Position numbers and translations under genes: made by a program. Below are positions 1 to 7,275 of a stretch of 19,767 bases of DNA, piece after piece. Each line of letters starts with the position of its first letter. Position 1 is the stretch's first letter. Origin of the DNA: CAYTLW01 sp964438735 (GTDB lineage Bacteria; Myxococcota_A; UBA9042); NCBI GenBank assembly GCA_964438735.1, contig CAYTLW010000134.1, positions 1-19,767 on the forward strand. Reading direction: 5' to 3'. The notes beneath the pieces are model-generated. The model searched no databases. It was not told where the DNA came from and saw nothing but the letters and a program-made list of their open reading frames with translations.

Positions 1-45
1 GATGGCGATTCGGAACAGCATCCGGCCGACGTCGCGGACTTTCGA

Positions 46-861
46 TCAAGTCTTCGTCCGTTCCATGACGGCCAGGAATTCGCCATCCAAGGTGTCGACC
101 TGGGTGGTCCACTTGTCGAAGCCGGAGGCGTCCACGCCGATGAGGGTGGCGCGGCCATCGGAGCGGCCACCGATGACCACCTGCCCGCCCGACTCGGCCA
201 CGCAGCCGCCGCCGGGCTCGCCGGTGACCTGCAGCAGTCGATCGTACAGGGCCGAGGGGCCGCCCTTGCAGGCGCCGCCAACGCACTTGTCGGCCAGGGT
301 GCAGGGGTCGCCATCGTCGCAAGCGCCGGTATGCGGCTTGTGGCTGCAGGTGCCGTCGCTCGGGTTGCAGAGGTCGGTCGTGCAGACCTTGCCGTCGTCG
401 CAGGACTTGGGGCAGCCGCCCGCATCCGGCTGGCCGGTGTCTTTGTTGCTGACGTCTTTGGCGACGGACCCCGAATCGTCGTTGCCGGCGTCGTCGCCGC
501 CGGCGTCCTTGTTGCCGATATCCTTGGCGCCGACGTCGTTGTCGCCAGCGTCCAGAGGTCCGACGTCCGCCACGCCGACGTCCTTGGTGCCGCCATCCTG
601 GGCAGCGACATCCTTGGCGGCGACATCATGGACGCCAACATCGACTGGCCCCCCATCCGCTGCAGCGTCCTTGGCCGCGGCCCCATCTTTGGCCGCCACG
701 TCGCCCGATCCAGTCTCGTTGGCAACATCGACCGCGGTGATATCGCTGGCGAACGCGCTCGAATCCGGCGCCTGCTTCGCGCAACCCTGAGCGAAGGCTG
801 CGCTCGTCATCGCCGTCGCGATCCACAGGCAGACCATTCGATAGTTGCCGATCCGCTGCAT
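46..861 (-). CDS. Secreted or lipoprotein-like Asp-repeat and Cys-rich protein, probably truncated
   Basis: No enzymatic role is visible; this looks like an exported surface protein of 271 aa. Residues 1-26 form a signal peptide (hydrophobic CLWIATAMTSAAFA). Cys27 follows AQG, an imperfect lipobox, so cleavage by signal peptidase I after AFA is also possible. Residues 40-148 are an Asp/Ala/Gly linker with 12 pentapeptide units of form [GA]xxD[VAGI] at 71-130. Residues 150-198 hold two Cys-rich blocks (CDDGKVCTTDLC, CDDGDPCTLADKC) of the kind common in myxobacterial surface proteins. Residues 205-262 resemble one beta-propeller-like blade (GGQVVIGGRSDGRATLIGVD). The start is supported by AGGAGG just upstream. 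The frame stops after one blade, while such proteins usually carry many, so a frameshift or early stop at 46-60 is suspected. The gene diverges from the radical SAM gene. Confidence 0.72.
   Translation of the reverse strand: MQRIGNYRMVCLWIATAMTSAAFAQGCAKQAPDSSAFASDITAVDVANETGSGDVAAKDGAAAKDAAADGGPVDVGVHDVAAKDVAAQDGGTKDVGVADVGPLDAGDNDVGAKDIGNKDAGGDDAGNDDSGSVAKDVSNKDTGQPDAGGCPKSCDDGKVCTTDLCNPSDGTCSHKPHTGACDDGDPCTLADKCVGGACKGGPSALYDRLLQVTGEPGGGCVAESGGQVVIGGRSDGRATLIGVDASGFDKWTTQVDTLDGEFLAVMERTKT
472..651 (-). repeat. 15-bp coding tandem repeat ([GA]xxD[VAGI] pentapeptides)
   Basis: Twelve consecutive five-residue units, including GPVDV, GVHDV, AAKDV, GVADV, GPLDA and GDNDV, are encoded without interruption. 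Asp is invariant at position 4 and position 5 is a small or aliphatic residue. The 15-bp period also leaves repetitive open frames on the opposite strand, which are shadows. The segment is probably a flexible acidic spacer lifting the Cys-rich part off the membrane; that role is inferred. Confidence 0.75.
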
Positions 862-1062
862 CCATCCTCCTGCCTGGGTCTCAAGCCAGTCGCGCCGGCC
901 ATCTTGCCGCATGCCGGGCACCGGACGCCAGACGTGGCCGGGATGAAGGCCGCGGCGGCGGCACGGGATCTGCACCGCAACGTCACGATTCCCCCATGAA
1001 CCGCGCATCTTGCCTGCACCGCCGGGCAACACCCTATGTGTCCGAGCCCGGCTGGAGCCCCC

Positions 1063-2478
1063 ATGCACGTCAAGTTCATCCTGCCCGCCCTGACCGAGGC
1101 CAGCAGCCCCTTCTTTCGACCCATCAAGTACGCGCTCTTTCCGCCGCTGGGCCTGGCCTCTCTGGCCGCGTGGCTGGCGCCGGACGACACGGCGGTCATC
1201 CAGGACGAGCATGTCGAAGGCCTCGATCTGGAGGACGCGCCGGACCTGGTGGTGATCCAGGTTTACATCACCAACGCCCGGCGGGCCTACGCCATCGCCG
1301 ACCACTATCGCAGTCGCGGCATCTTCGTGGCGCTCGGCGGCCTGCACGTGACCTCCTTGCCCGAGGAGGCAGCGCCCCATGGGGACGCCATCTTCCTGGG
1401 CCCCGGCGACGCCACCTTTCCTGCCTTCCTGGCCGAGCTGCGCGCCGGACAGGCGCGGCCGCGCTACGTCAGCACGGAGCGACGTACCCTGGCTCGGGTA
1501 CCGCCACCTCGGCGCGACCTCATCCAGCGGCATCGCTACCTGGTGCCCAACTCGCTGGTGGTCAGCCGCGGCTGCCCGCACCACTGCACGTTCTGCTACA
1601 AGGACAGCTTCTTCGCTGGCGGTCGCAGCTTCTACACCCAGCAGGTGGACGATGCCCTGGCCGAGATCGACCGCCTGCCGGGGCGTCATCTCTACTTCCT
1701 GGACGACCACCTGTTGGCCGACGGCCGCTTCGCGCGCCAGCTTTTCGCCGGCCTGGCGGGCATGGGCCGGCTCTTCCAGGGCGCCTCGACGGTGGACGCC
1801 ATCCTGCGCGGCGACCTCATCGAACGGGCCGCCGAGGCCGGGCTGCGCAGTCTCTTCGTCGGCTTCGAGACCCTGGGTGCGGGCAACCTCGAGGCGACGG
1901 GCAAGCGGCAGAACCTGGGCCGCGACTACGACGAGGCGGTGCGCCGGCTGCAGGATCTGGGCGTGATGATCAACGCCAGCTTTGTCTTCGGTCTCGACGA
2001 TGACGGCCCGGAGGTCTTCGAACGCACGGTCGAATGGGCGGTCAGCCGGGGGGTGACCACGGCGACGTTTCATATCGCCACGCCCTACCCTGGCACGGCC
2101 CTCTTCGACCAGATGGCGCGCGCCGGTCGGCTGCTGCATCGCGACTGGGATCGCTACGACACCCGCCACGTGGTCACCCGTCCCATGGGCATGACGGCCC
2201 ACCAGCTGCAGACGGGCTACTGGCGGGCCTATCGGCGCTTCTACGCGTGGACGAACATCCTGCGCGCCGGCGCCGCCCAGCCACACACAGTCGCCACCAT
2301 GCGCCACGTCGCCTACGCCGGCGGCTGGAAGAAGCTGGAGCCCATGTGGCACCTGTTGATCAAGGCCCGCGGACTGCCCCGCATGTTGCCGATGTTGGAG
2401 TCCCTGCTGGACCGCGATCGGCAGCCTGAGCCTGCATCCATCGGCGCAGTCGAAGATGCCGCGGTGGAGGCTGCGTGA
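1063..2478 (+). CDS. B12-binding domain radical SAM protein
   Basis: A cytosolic radical SAM enzyme of 471 aa; its substrate is not known. The N-terminal half (about 1-150) looks like a cobalamin-binding Rossmann domain, with PPLGLASLAAWL near the start and the FVALGGLHVTSLPEE and FLGPGD segments usual in the BchE/HpnJ-like group. The radical SAM core carries the [4Fe-4S] motif SRGCPHHCTFCYKDSF, with Cys171, Cys175 and Cys178. Later come LFVGFETLGAGNLEATGK and INASFVFGLDDDGPEVFERT, typical of the barrel, and TPYPGTALFDQM near its end. The start at 1063 is preferred over 1036 because GGAG lies 5 nt upstream. Known relatives act in hopanoid, bacteriochlorophyll and natural-product methylation or cyclisation, but no biosynthetic partner is present here. 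The family is clear and the reaction is not. Confidence 0.92.
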   Translation: MHVKFILPALTEASSPFFRPIKYALFPPLGLASLAAWLAPDDTAVIQDEHVEGLDLEDAPDLVVIQVYITNARRAYAIADHYRSRGIFVALGGLHVTSLPEEAAPHGDAIFLGPGDATFPAFLAELRAGQARPRYVSTERRTLARVPPPRRDLIQRHRYLVPNSLVVSRGCPHHCTFCYKDSFFAGGRSFYTQQVDDALAEIDRLPGRHLYFLDDHLLADGRFARQLFAGLAGMGRLFQGASTVDAILRGDLIERAAEAGLRSLFVGFETLGAGNLEATGKRQNLGRDYDEAVRRLQDLGVMINASFVFGLDDDGPEVFERTVEWAVSRGVTTATFHIATPYPGTALFDQMARAGRLLHRDWDRYDTRHVVTRPMGMTAHQLQTGYWRAYRRFYAWTNILRAGAAQPHTVATMRHVAYAGGWKKLEPMWHLLIKARGLPRMLPMLESLLDRDRQPEPASIGAVEDAAVEAA

Positions 2479-2603
2479 AGGCTCGGTGCGACACGATTGA
2501 ACGCTTGATGATCCTGGCGGTCGAAAACGGGAACAAACCGGACAGTCGTGGGTTGCACAAACCGAAGGGACCTGCCCCAGCCGGGTCTCGCCCAAGAGGA
2601 GCC

Positions 2604-2885
2604 ATGGATACCAGCCGCCTGCTCAATACCATCCCGGGTCATCTCCGCCAGCGCGCCGACGAGGTCGGCTGCACAGCGGTCGGTTTCGGCACGATCCGCG
2701 GCCGCGACCGCACACCTACGCCCATTCAGAACGCCGACTGGTCACTCGGATTGCGGCAGGCGCTGGCCTGGTTGGCGCCCTGGGCGGGCATGTTTCGCTG
2801 GGCCCACATCGTGCTCACCGATGGCACGGTGTTGTGGTTTGGCAAGCAGGGATTCCGCCGCGCCGAACGACTGGCCATGGCCTGA
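2604..2885 (+). CDS. Small hypothetical protein
   Basis: A 93-aa protein I do not recognise. AAGAGGA sits 3 nt before the ATG, a good ribosome binding site. The sequence is mildly basic, with an aromatic-rich middle (SLGLRQALAWLAPWAGMFRW) that is too short and too charged at the edges to be a confident membrane helix. It ends in a plausible beta-hairpin, HIVLTDGTVLWFGKQGFRRA. It lies 125 nt downstream of the radical SAM gene on the same strand, so it may share its transcript, and it meets gnd convergently with only 8 nt between the stops. The frame stays open upstream to 2475 without a better start. It could be a small regulator, a cofactor-binding protein or a spurious ORF. Confidence 0.5.
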   Translation: MDTSRLLNTIPGHLRQRADEVGCTAVGFGTIRGRDRTPTPIQNADWSLGLRQALAWLAPWAGMFRWAHIVLTDGTVLWFGKQGFRRAERLAMA

Positions 2886-2893
2886 AGGTCACA

Positions 2894-4327
2894 CTACAGC
2901 TGCTGCAACTCCGCCCAGGCCACGTGAACCGCCCGATCCGGCGCATCCACCCGCCGGAAGGTGTGGGCGCCGAAGAGGTCGCGCTGGGCCTGGATCAGGC
3001 TGGCCGAGCCCCTGGCCAGGCGGATCGAGTCAAACCACGCCAGCGACGCGCTCATGGCCGGTACGGGGATGCCCGCAGACACGGCCCCTGAGACCACACG
3101 GCGCCACGCCGGGAGACGCTCGCGTAGATCGGCGGCAAAGCCAGGGTCGAGGCAGAGGAGCGGCAACTCCGGGTTGGCCGAATAGGCCGCGTGTACGCGA
3201 TCCAGGAAGCGGGCGCGGATGATGCACCCAGCCTTCCAGATGCGGGCGACCTCGGCCAGATTGGTCTCGTAACCGCGCTGCTGGGAAGCGGTGCGCAGCA
3301 GGTCGAATCCCTGCGTGTAGCTCATCAACTTGGCGGCATAGAGGGCGGCCTCCAGGTCCTCCAGGGACAGGTGGGATAGCGCCCGAGTCGACTGTTCGAA
3401 GACCTCCGCCGCCGCGACACGATCGGCCTTGCGCGCCGACAACGCCCGCGCATCCACGGCCGCGACCACCGTGGACAGGGGGATGCCCTGCTCGATGGCG
3501 TCGATGGCGGTCCAGCGACCGGTGCCCTTCTGGCCGGCTACATCGAGGATCTGCGCCACCAGAGGACCTGCGCCCTCCGGATCCTTCGCGGCGACGATCC
3601 CGGCGGTGATCTCGATGAGAAAGGAGCTCAGCACGCCTTCATTCCAACGCTCGAACGCGGCGCGGATCGCGGGCGGCGAGTGACCCAGGGCGCCCAGCAG
3701 GGTCCAGGTCTCGGCGATGAGCTGCATATCGCCGTACTCGATGCCGTTGTGCACCATCTTGACGTAGTGCCCGGCGCTGCCGTTGCCGCACCAGGTGACG
3801 CAGGGCCCGCTATCGCTGGTCGCCGCAGCGCTCTCCAGCAGGGGCTGGAGTGCCTGCCAGGACTCGGGGGAGCCGCCGGGCATCATGGACGGTCCGCGCA
3901 ACGCCCCCTCCTCGCCGCCGCTGACGCCCATGCCGACGAAGTGCACACCGCTGCCCGCGGTGGCGGCCACCCGTCGGTCGGTGTCGGGAAAGTGGGAGTT
4001 GCCGCCATCGACGACCGTGTCTCCGGGCTCCAGGTGCTCGGCCAATCCGGCCAGCACGGCGTCCACCGCGCGCCCGGCCGTGACCATCAACACCACGCGA
4101 CGCGGGCGCTGCAGGGTCCTGGCCAGGGCGGCAAAGTCGGAACAGGCGACGAACGCGCCCTCCTGTCCGCCGCCGTGGTCGGCCATGAAGGTCGCCAGCA
4201 CGTCCTGGTTGCGGTTGTTCACGGCGACGGTCCAGCCGCGGCTGGCGAAGTTCCGCGCCAGGTTGGCGCCCATCACGCCCAGCCCCACCACGCCGATGTC
4301 GGCTTTGTTCTGGCTCATCTTGTTCAT
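2894..4327 (-). CDS. gnd: 6-phosphogluconate dehydrogenase (decarboxylating)
   Basis: Oxidises 6-phosphogluconate to ribulose-5-phosphate and CO2 while reducing NADP+, the third step of the oxidative pentose phosphate pathway, in the cytosol. The protein is 477 aa, the usual length of the long homodimeric form. The Rossmann motif VVGLGVMGANLARN is at 13-26 and NNRN follows at the cofactor 2'-phosphate site. VDGGNSHFPDTDRR is at 106-119 and the signature FVGMGVSGGEEGALRGPSMM at 130-149. GHYVKMVHNGIEYGDMQ (186-202) supplies the catalytic Lys190 and Glu197; GQKGTGRWT follows later. It starts 7 nt after the pgl stop. The in-frame ATG at 4318 is an equally good start, since AGGGG then lies 9 nt away. 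It is the last gene of zwf-pgl-gnd. Confidence 0.96.
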   Translation of the reverse strand: MNKMSQNKADIGVVGLGVMGANLARNFASRGWTVAVNNRNQDVLATFMADHGGGQEGAFVACSDFAALARTLQRPRRVVLMVTAGRAVDAVLAGLAEHLEPGDTVVDGGNSHFPDTDRRVAATAGSGVHFVGMGVSGGEEGALRGPSMMPGGSPESWQALQPLLESAAATSDSGPCVTWCGNGSAGHYVKMVHNGIEYGDMQLIAETWTLLGALGHSPPAIRAAFERWNEGVLSSFLIEITAGIVAAKDPEGAGPLVAQILDVAGQKGTGRWTAIDAIEQGIPLSTVVAAVDARALSARKADRVAAAEVFEQSTRALSHLSLEDLEAALYAAKLMSYTQGFDLLRTASQQRGYETNLAEVARIWKAGCIIRARFLDRVHAAYSANPELPLLCLDPGFAADLRERLPAWRRVVSGAVSAGIPVPAMSASLAWFDSIRLARGSASLIQAQRDLFGAHTFRRVDAPDRAVHVAWAELQQL

Positions 4328-4334
4328 CCCCCTG

Positions 4335-5060
4335 TCATGGGCGGTCCAGTTCCCCTGCTGCAGCGGCGTCGAGCACCCAGTGCCAGCCCTGTCGTGGCCG
4401 CAGTCGGGCCACGGGCCACCTCTCATCGCCAGCCAGAACGCCACTCAGCGCCTCGGCCTTGGCCGCCCCTGTCGCCATCAACACGGCGACCGGCGCGGCC
4501 TGGAGTACATGCATGGTCAGCGTCAATCGCTCAGGCGGTGGCTTGGGGCTGTCGTGAATGGCCAGGCAGACGCCCGACGCGTCCAGCCCAGGATGGCCTG
4601 GAAACAACGACGCGATGTGTCCGTCCGGGCCCATGCCCAGAAGCAGCACATCCAGCCCCCCCAACTCTGCGAAGTCTTCGCTATACGAAGCACACGCCCG
4701 CGTCAGGCTGCCCGATCGCACCATGGACAGCACGCGGGGTGGCGTCGATGTGCGCGCCAGCCAGCAGCGGTTCAACAAGCGCAGGTTGTGTTCGGCCTGC
4801 AGGCCGCCCGGGAGGTCGTCATCGAGCGGCAGATGGCGTTCATCCACCGTGGTCACGACCAGGTTCCCGGCCAGGTCAGCGGACAGGTTGTCAGCCAGCC
4901 ATTCAAACGCCGGCGCGGGCGTCGAGCCGCCGGCGACAGCCAGTCGACAGCGGCCGTGGACGGCGATGCAGCTGGCGATCGCCTCGGCGACCAGCTCGCC
5001 GGCCACGGCGCCGAGTCGGTCGGGCTCGACGACGGCGATTGTGGGCCGGTCCGGGTTCAC
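4335..5060 (-). CDS. pgl: 6-phosphogluconolactonase
   Basis: Hydrolyses 6-phosphogluconolactone to 6-phosphogluconate, the second step of the oxidative pentose phosphate pathway. The protein is 241 aa, matching the DevB/SOL family of the glucosamine-6-phosphate isomerase fold. AVAGGSTP is at 41-48, TTVDERHLP at 70-78 (the phosphate and substrate loop), NLRLLNRCWL at 92-101 and LLGMGPDGHIASLFPGHP at 140-157. The start is GTG and overlaps the zwf stop by four bases (GTGA), so translation is probably coupled to zwf. No other start gives a better fit to the family N-terminus. gnd follows 7 nt downstream. Confidence 0.93.
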   Translation of the reverse strand: MNPDRPTIAVVEPDRLGAVAGELVAEAIASCIAVHGRCRLAVAGGSTPAPAFEWLADNLSADLAGNLVVTTVDERHLPLDDDLPGGLQAEHNLRLLNRCWLARTSTPPRVLSMVRSGSLTRACASYSEDFAELGGLDVLLLGMGPDGHIASLFPGHPGLDASGVCLAIHDSPKPPPERLTLTMHVLQAAPVAVLMATGAAKAEALSGVLAGDERWPVARLRPRQGWHWVLDAAAAGELDRP

Positions 5061-6535
5061 GGGCCGCGTCCCCAGATGCCCTCACAGCCGTGAAAGAGGT
5101 CATTGGCGGCTTCGGGGCCCTCGCTACCGGCGGGATAGTCGTACATGGGCGGCGGATCCTGCTGCTCCCAGCCCGCGCGAATGGCGTCGACGAACTCCCA
5201 GGCGGCCTCCACCTCGTCGCCACGGATGAACAGCGTCGCGTTGCCCTCGATGGCGTCGAGAAGCAGGCGCTGGTAGGCCGGCGGCGACTCGCCAGCCTGC
5301 AGGTCGGCGTAGTCGAATCCCAACTCCGAGCGCGCCATGTGCATACCCGCCCCCGGCCGCTTGACCAGGAAGCTCAGGCGCACGCCCTCCTCCGGTTGAA
5401 TCAGCAGGCGCAGATCGTTGGGTCGCAGCGCGCACGCCTCGCCCATGACAGGCCCGTTCAGCAGGTCCAGCGGCGGCGTCTTGAAGCGCAGGATCACCTC
5501 GGTGTAGCGCTTGTGCACAGCCTTGCCCGAGCGCAACAGGAAGGGCACGCCGCTCCATCGCCAGTTGTCGATTTGAGCGCGGATCGCCACGTAGGTCTCG
5601 GTCATGCTGCCTTCAGCTACGCCGCTCTCTTCCCGATACCCTCGATCCCGCGTGCTGCCCGCCGCGTACTGGCCGCGCACGACCGAGTCGGCGACCTCTT
5701 CGGGGCGGAATTTACGCAGCGCCGTCAGCACCTTGACCTTCTCCGACCGGACCGCGTCGGCGTCCATGGATGACGGCGGCTCCATGGCCACCAGCGCCAG
5801 CACCTGCATGACGTGATTCTGCACCATGTCGCGAATGGCGCCGGCCGTGTCGTAGTACGCCCCGCGCTTGCCCTCCATGCCCACGGTCTCGCAGACGCTG
5901 ATCTCCACCGACTCGATGTGCTTGCGATTCCACAGCGGTTCGAAGATCGCGTTCTGGAACCGGAACGACAGGATGTTCTGCACCGTCTCCTTGCCCAGGT
6001 AGTGGTCGATGCGGAACAGCTGGTCCTCGCGCACATGTTCGAGCAGCTCCTGGTTGAGCGCCCGCGCGCTCGCCAGGTCGCGGCCGAAGGGCTTCTCCAC
6101 GACGACCCGACGCCACCAGTTGGTTTCCCCTCTGGGGCAGGTGAGCAGCCCGCGCGAGGACAGGGCGCGGATGGTGGGGCCGAAGAGCTGCGGCTTCAGC
6201 GCCATGTAGAACAGGCGTCGGCAAGGCGCATCGTGGGCGAGTTCGGCCAACCGGCGGCCCAGCGCGGCGGCCTGCTCGTCGACGGCCACGTCCGCTTGCA
6301 CCCAGGACAGGCTCGGCGCAAACCGGCCCCACGCCTCGGCAAGCGCTTCGGGTATCCAGGACGACAGGGACTCGCGCCACCCGGCGTCGGACCTGGCCGA
6401 ACGAGCGACACCGATGACCTGGATGTCGTCGTCGAAGTTCCCCTCCGCAAAGTTGCCCAGCAACGCGGGGATCAACTTGCGACTGGTCAGGTCGCCGGAT
6501 GCACCGAGGATGACGATCTGAGTCAGGTTGGCCAT
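5057..6535 (-). CDS. zwf: Glucose-6-phosphate 1-dehydrogenase
   Basis: Oxidises glucose-6-phosphate to 6-phosphogluconolactone with NADP+, the entry step of the oxidative pentose phosphate pathway. The protein is 492 aa, normal for the family. The nucleotide-binding motif ILGASGDLTSRKL is at 9-21, VVEKPFG at 145-151 and the active-site signature RIDHYLGKE at 175-183. The conserved FRFQNAIFEPLWNRKHIE is at 191-208 and AYYDTAGAIRDMVQNH at 226-241. The start at 6535 is chosen because the family begins a few residues before GASGDL and GGAG lies 5 nt upstream; a longer frame to 6622 adds only non-conserved sequence. It is the first gene of zwf-pgl-gnd. A TTGACA box and an inverted repeat lie about 140-180 bp upstream. 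Confidence 0.97.
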   Translation of the reverse strand: MANLTQIVILGASGDLTSRKLIPALLGNFAEGNFDDDIQVIGVARSARSDAGWRESLSSWIPEALAEAWGRFAPSLSWVQADVAVDEQAAALGRRLAELAHDAPCRRLFYMALKPQLFGPTIRALSSRGLLTCPRGETNWWRRVVVEKPFGRDLASARALNQELLEHVREDQLFRIDHYLGKETVQNILSFRFQNAIFEPLWNRKHIESVEISVCETVGMEGKRGAYYDTAGAIRDMVQNHVMQVLALVAMEPPSSMDADAVRSEKVKVLTALRKFRPEEVADSVVRGQYAAGSTRDRGYREESGVAEGSMTETYVAIRAQIDNWRWSGVPFLLRSGKAVHKRYTEVILRFKTPPLDLLNGPVMGEACALRPNDLRLLIQPEEGVRLSFLVKRPGAGMHMARSELGFDYADLQAGESPPAYQRLLLDAIEGNATLFIRGDEVEAAWEFVDAIRAGWEQQDPPPMYDYPAGSEGPEAANDLFHGCEGIWGRGP

Positions 6536-6675
6536 GAGCACTCCGCAGGTCGGGGTGAGAGCCAGTGGAGCAGGTGGCGCGCAGGCCGTCCACGACAATT
6601 GAATCAAGGTGCCGGTCCGCAACGAGGTGCGCGGTCAAAAGAAGCAAAGCAGACGCAAAACAGACGGCACCCGAA

Positions 6676-6681
6676 TGTCAA
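6676..6681 (-). promoter_or_regulatory. Candidate -35 box upstream of zwf
   Basis: Read on the minus strand this is a perfect TTGACA, 141 bp before the zwf start, inside a locally T-rich stretch. There is no convincing TATAAT at 16-18 bp, only weak TTGCGT-like hexamers. This may therefore be an activator-dependent promoter or a chance match. Confidence 0.25.
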
Positions 6682-6696
6682 AACCGCAACACTGCG

Positions 6697-6716
6697 CCCA
6701 ATCGCCTGCGATTGGG
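6697..6716. promoter_or_regulatory. Perfect 9-2-9 inverted repeat, possible operator
   Basis: CCCAATCGC, then CT, then GCGATTGGG: the arms are exact complements. It ends 15 bp before the TTGACA box when read toward zwf, a usual place for an activator site. No T-run follows on either strand, so it is not a typical terminator. It does not match the HexR consensus I know. Binding of any regulator is inferred. Confidence 0.35.
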
Positions 6717-6813
6717 GGACCGACGCGACCGGCGGTTTCCCGTCGACAAGAACCCCCGACGCCAGTAGCTTGTCGGCCCCATCGGTCGACCCCCGCAACC
6801 GACCGCCCACAGC

Positions 6814-6891
6814 GGAAGCGCCGCCGATGGCGGTGGTGCTGCAGACACTGGCGTCGCTGCAGACGGTGGAAGCGCCGCCGATGGCGCTGGC
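6814..6891 (+). repeat. Short 54-bp-spaced coding direct repeat (GSAADG)
   Basis: The sequence GGAAGCGCCGCCGATGGCG occurs at 6814 and again at 6868, 54 bp apart, in the same reading frame. Together they encode an Ala/Gly/Asp linker, GSAADGGGAADTGVAADGGS. This composition is like the linkers of the other secreted proteins in the window. It supports real coding sequence upstream of the 6931 start. Confidence 0.5.
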
Positions 6892-6930
6892 TGGAGCTGC
6901 GATAACGCGGGCGCCTGCGCCGGCGGCAAC

Positions 6931-7251
6931 GTGCAATCCCTGGTCCTCAACGTGGTCACGGTGCCGGTCAGCGGCGCGGTGACGCTCAACGGCAGCAAAC
7001 CAACGCTCAACTGCTCGACCAAGTACAACGACGCGACCATGCAGGTACGCTTCGTCGAGGTGACGCATGGCTACACCTTCACGATGGTCGGGATGTGCAA
7101 GAACAGCGATCCCTTCGCCTTCGAGATGGTGCTCTACCCGGGCACCTACAAAGTCTCGGTCGGCGGCTACGACCCCTACGGCTCGCCGAAGAACGCTTCG
7201 AACCTGCCCATGACCAAGCAGGTGGTGATCGACAAACTGGTGATTCCCTGA
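6931..7251 (+). CDS. C-terminal domain of a secreted protein, 5' end unclear or broken
   Basis: A 106-aa segment resembling a beta-sandwich of the carboxypeptidase-regulatory type: VPVSGAVTLNG, then VRFVEVTHGYTFTMVG, FEMVLYPGTYKVSVGGYDP and VVIDKLVIP. Such domains follow an Asp/Gly linker in myxobacterial surface proteins. That linker is present, because the frame stays open upstream to 6769 and encodes ADTGVAADGGSAADGAGWSC and CDNAGAC. No ATG, GTG or TTG occurs between 6769 and 6931, and a TAG at 6766 closes the frame. GTG 6931 is the only available start and has no ribosome binding site. The true N-terminus is therefore probably lost by frameshift, or begins at a non-standard codon. It converges on the cysteine-cluster gene, 24 nt between stops. 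Confidence 0.5.
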   Translation: MQSLVLNVVTVPVSGAVTLNGSKPTLNCSTKYNDATMQVRFVEVTHGYTFTMVGMCKNSDPFAFEMVLYPGTYKVSVGGYDPYGSPKNASNLPMTKQVVIDKLVIP

Positions 7252-7256
7252 CGCGG

Positions 7257-7272
7257 CAGGGCACGCTCCCTG
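7257..7272. terminator. Weak hairpin between convergent genes
   Basis: CAGGG, a 6-nt loop, and CCCTG form a 5-bp stem in the 24-nt gap between convergent stops at 7251 and 7276. No T-run follows, so it is at best a weak bidirectional terminator. Confidence 0.2.
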
Positions 7273-7275
7273 AAG

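Noticed and set aside
478..740. Possible CRISPR or satellite array from the regular repeat
   Set aside because: The 15-bp unit is in frame with an open coding sequence and has no spacers of constant length; it is a protein repeat.
862..2595. Minus-strand extension of the Asp-repeat protein upstream of 861
   Set aside because: The extension lies opposite the radical SAM gene; the signal peptide and AGGAGG at 861 mark the real start.
3680..5773. A 697-codon plus-strand open frame opposite gnd, pgl and zwf
   Set aside because: It runs across three genes identified by clear motifs and shows no domain of its own.
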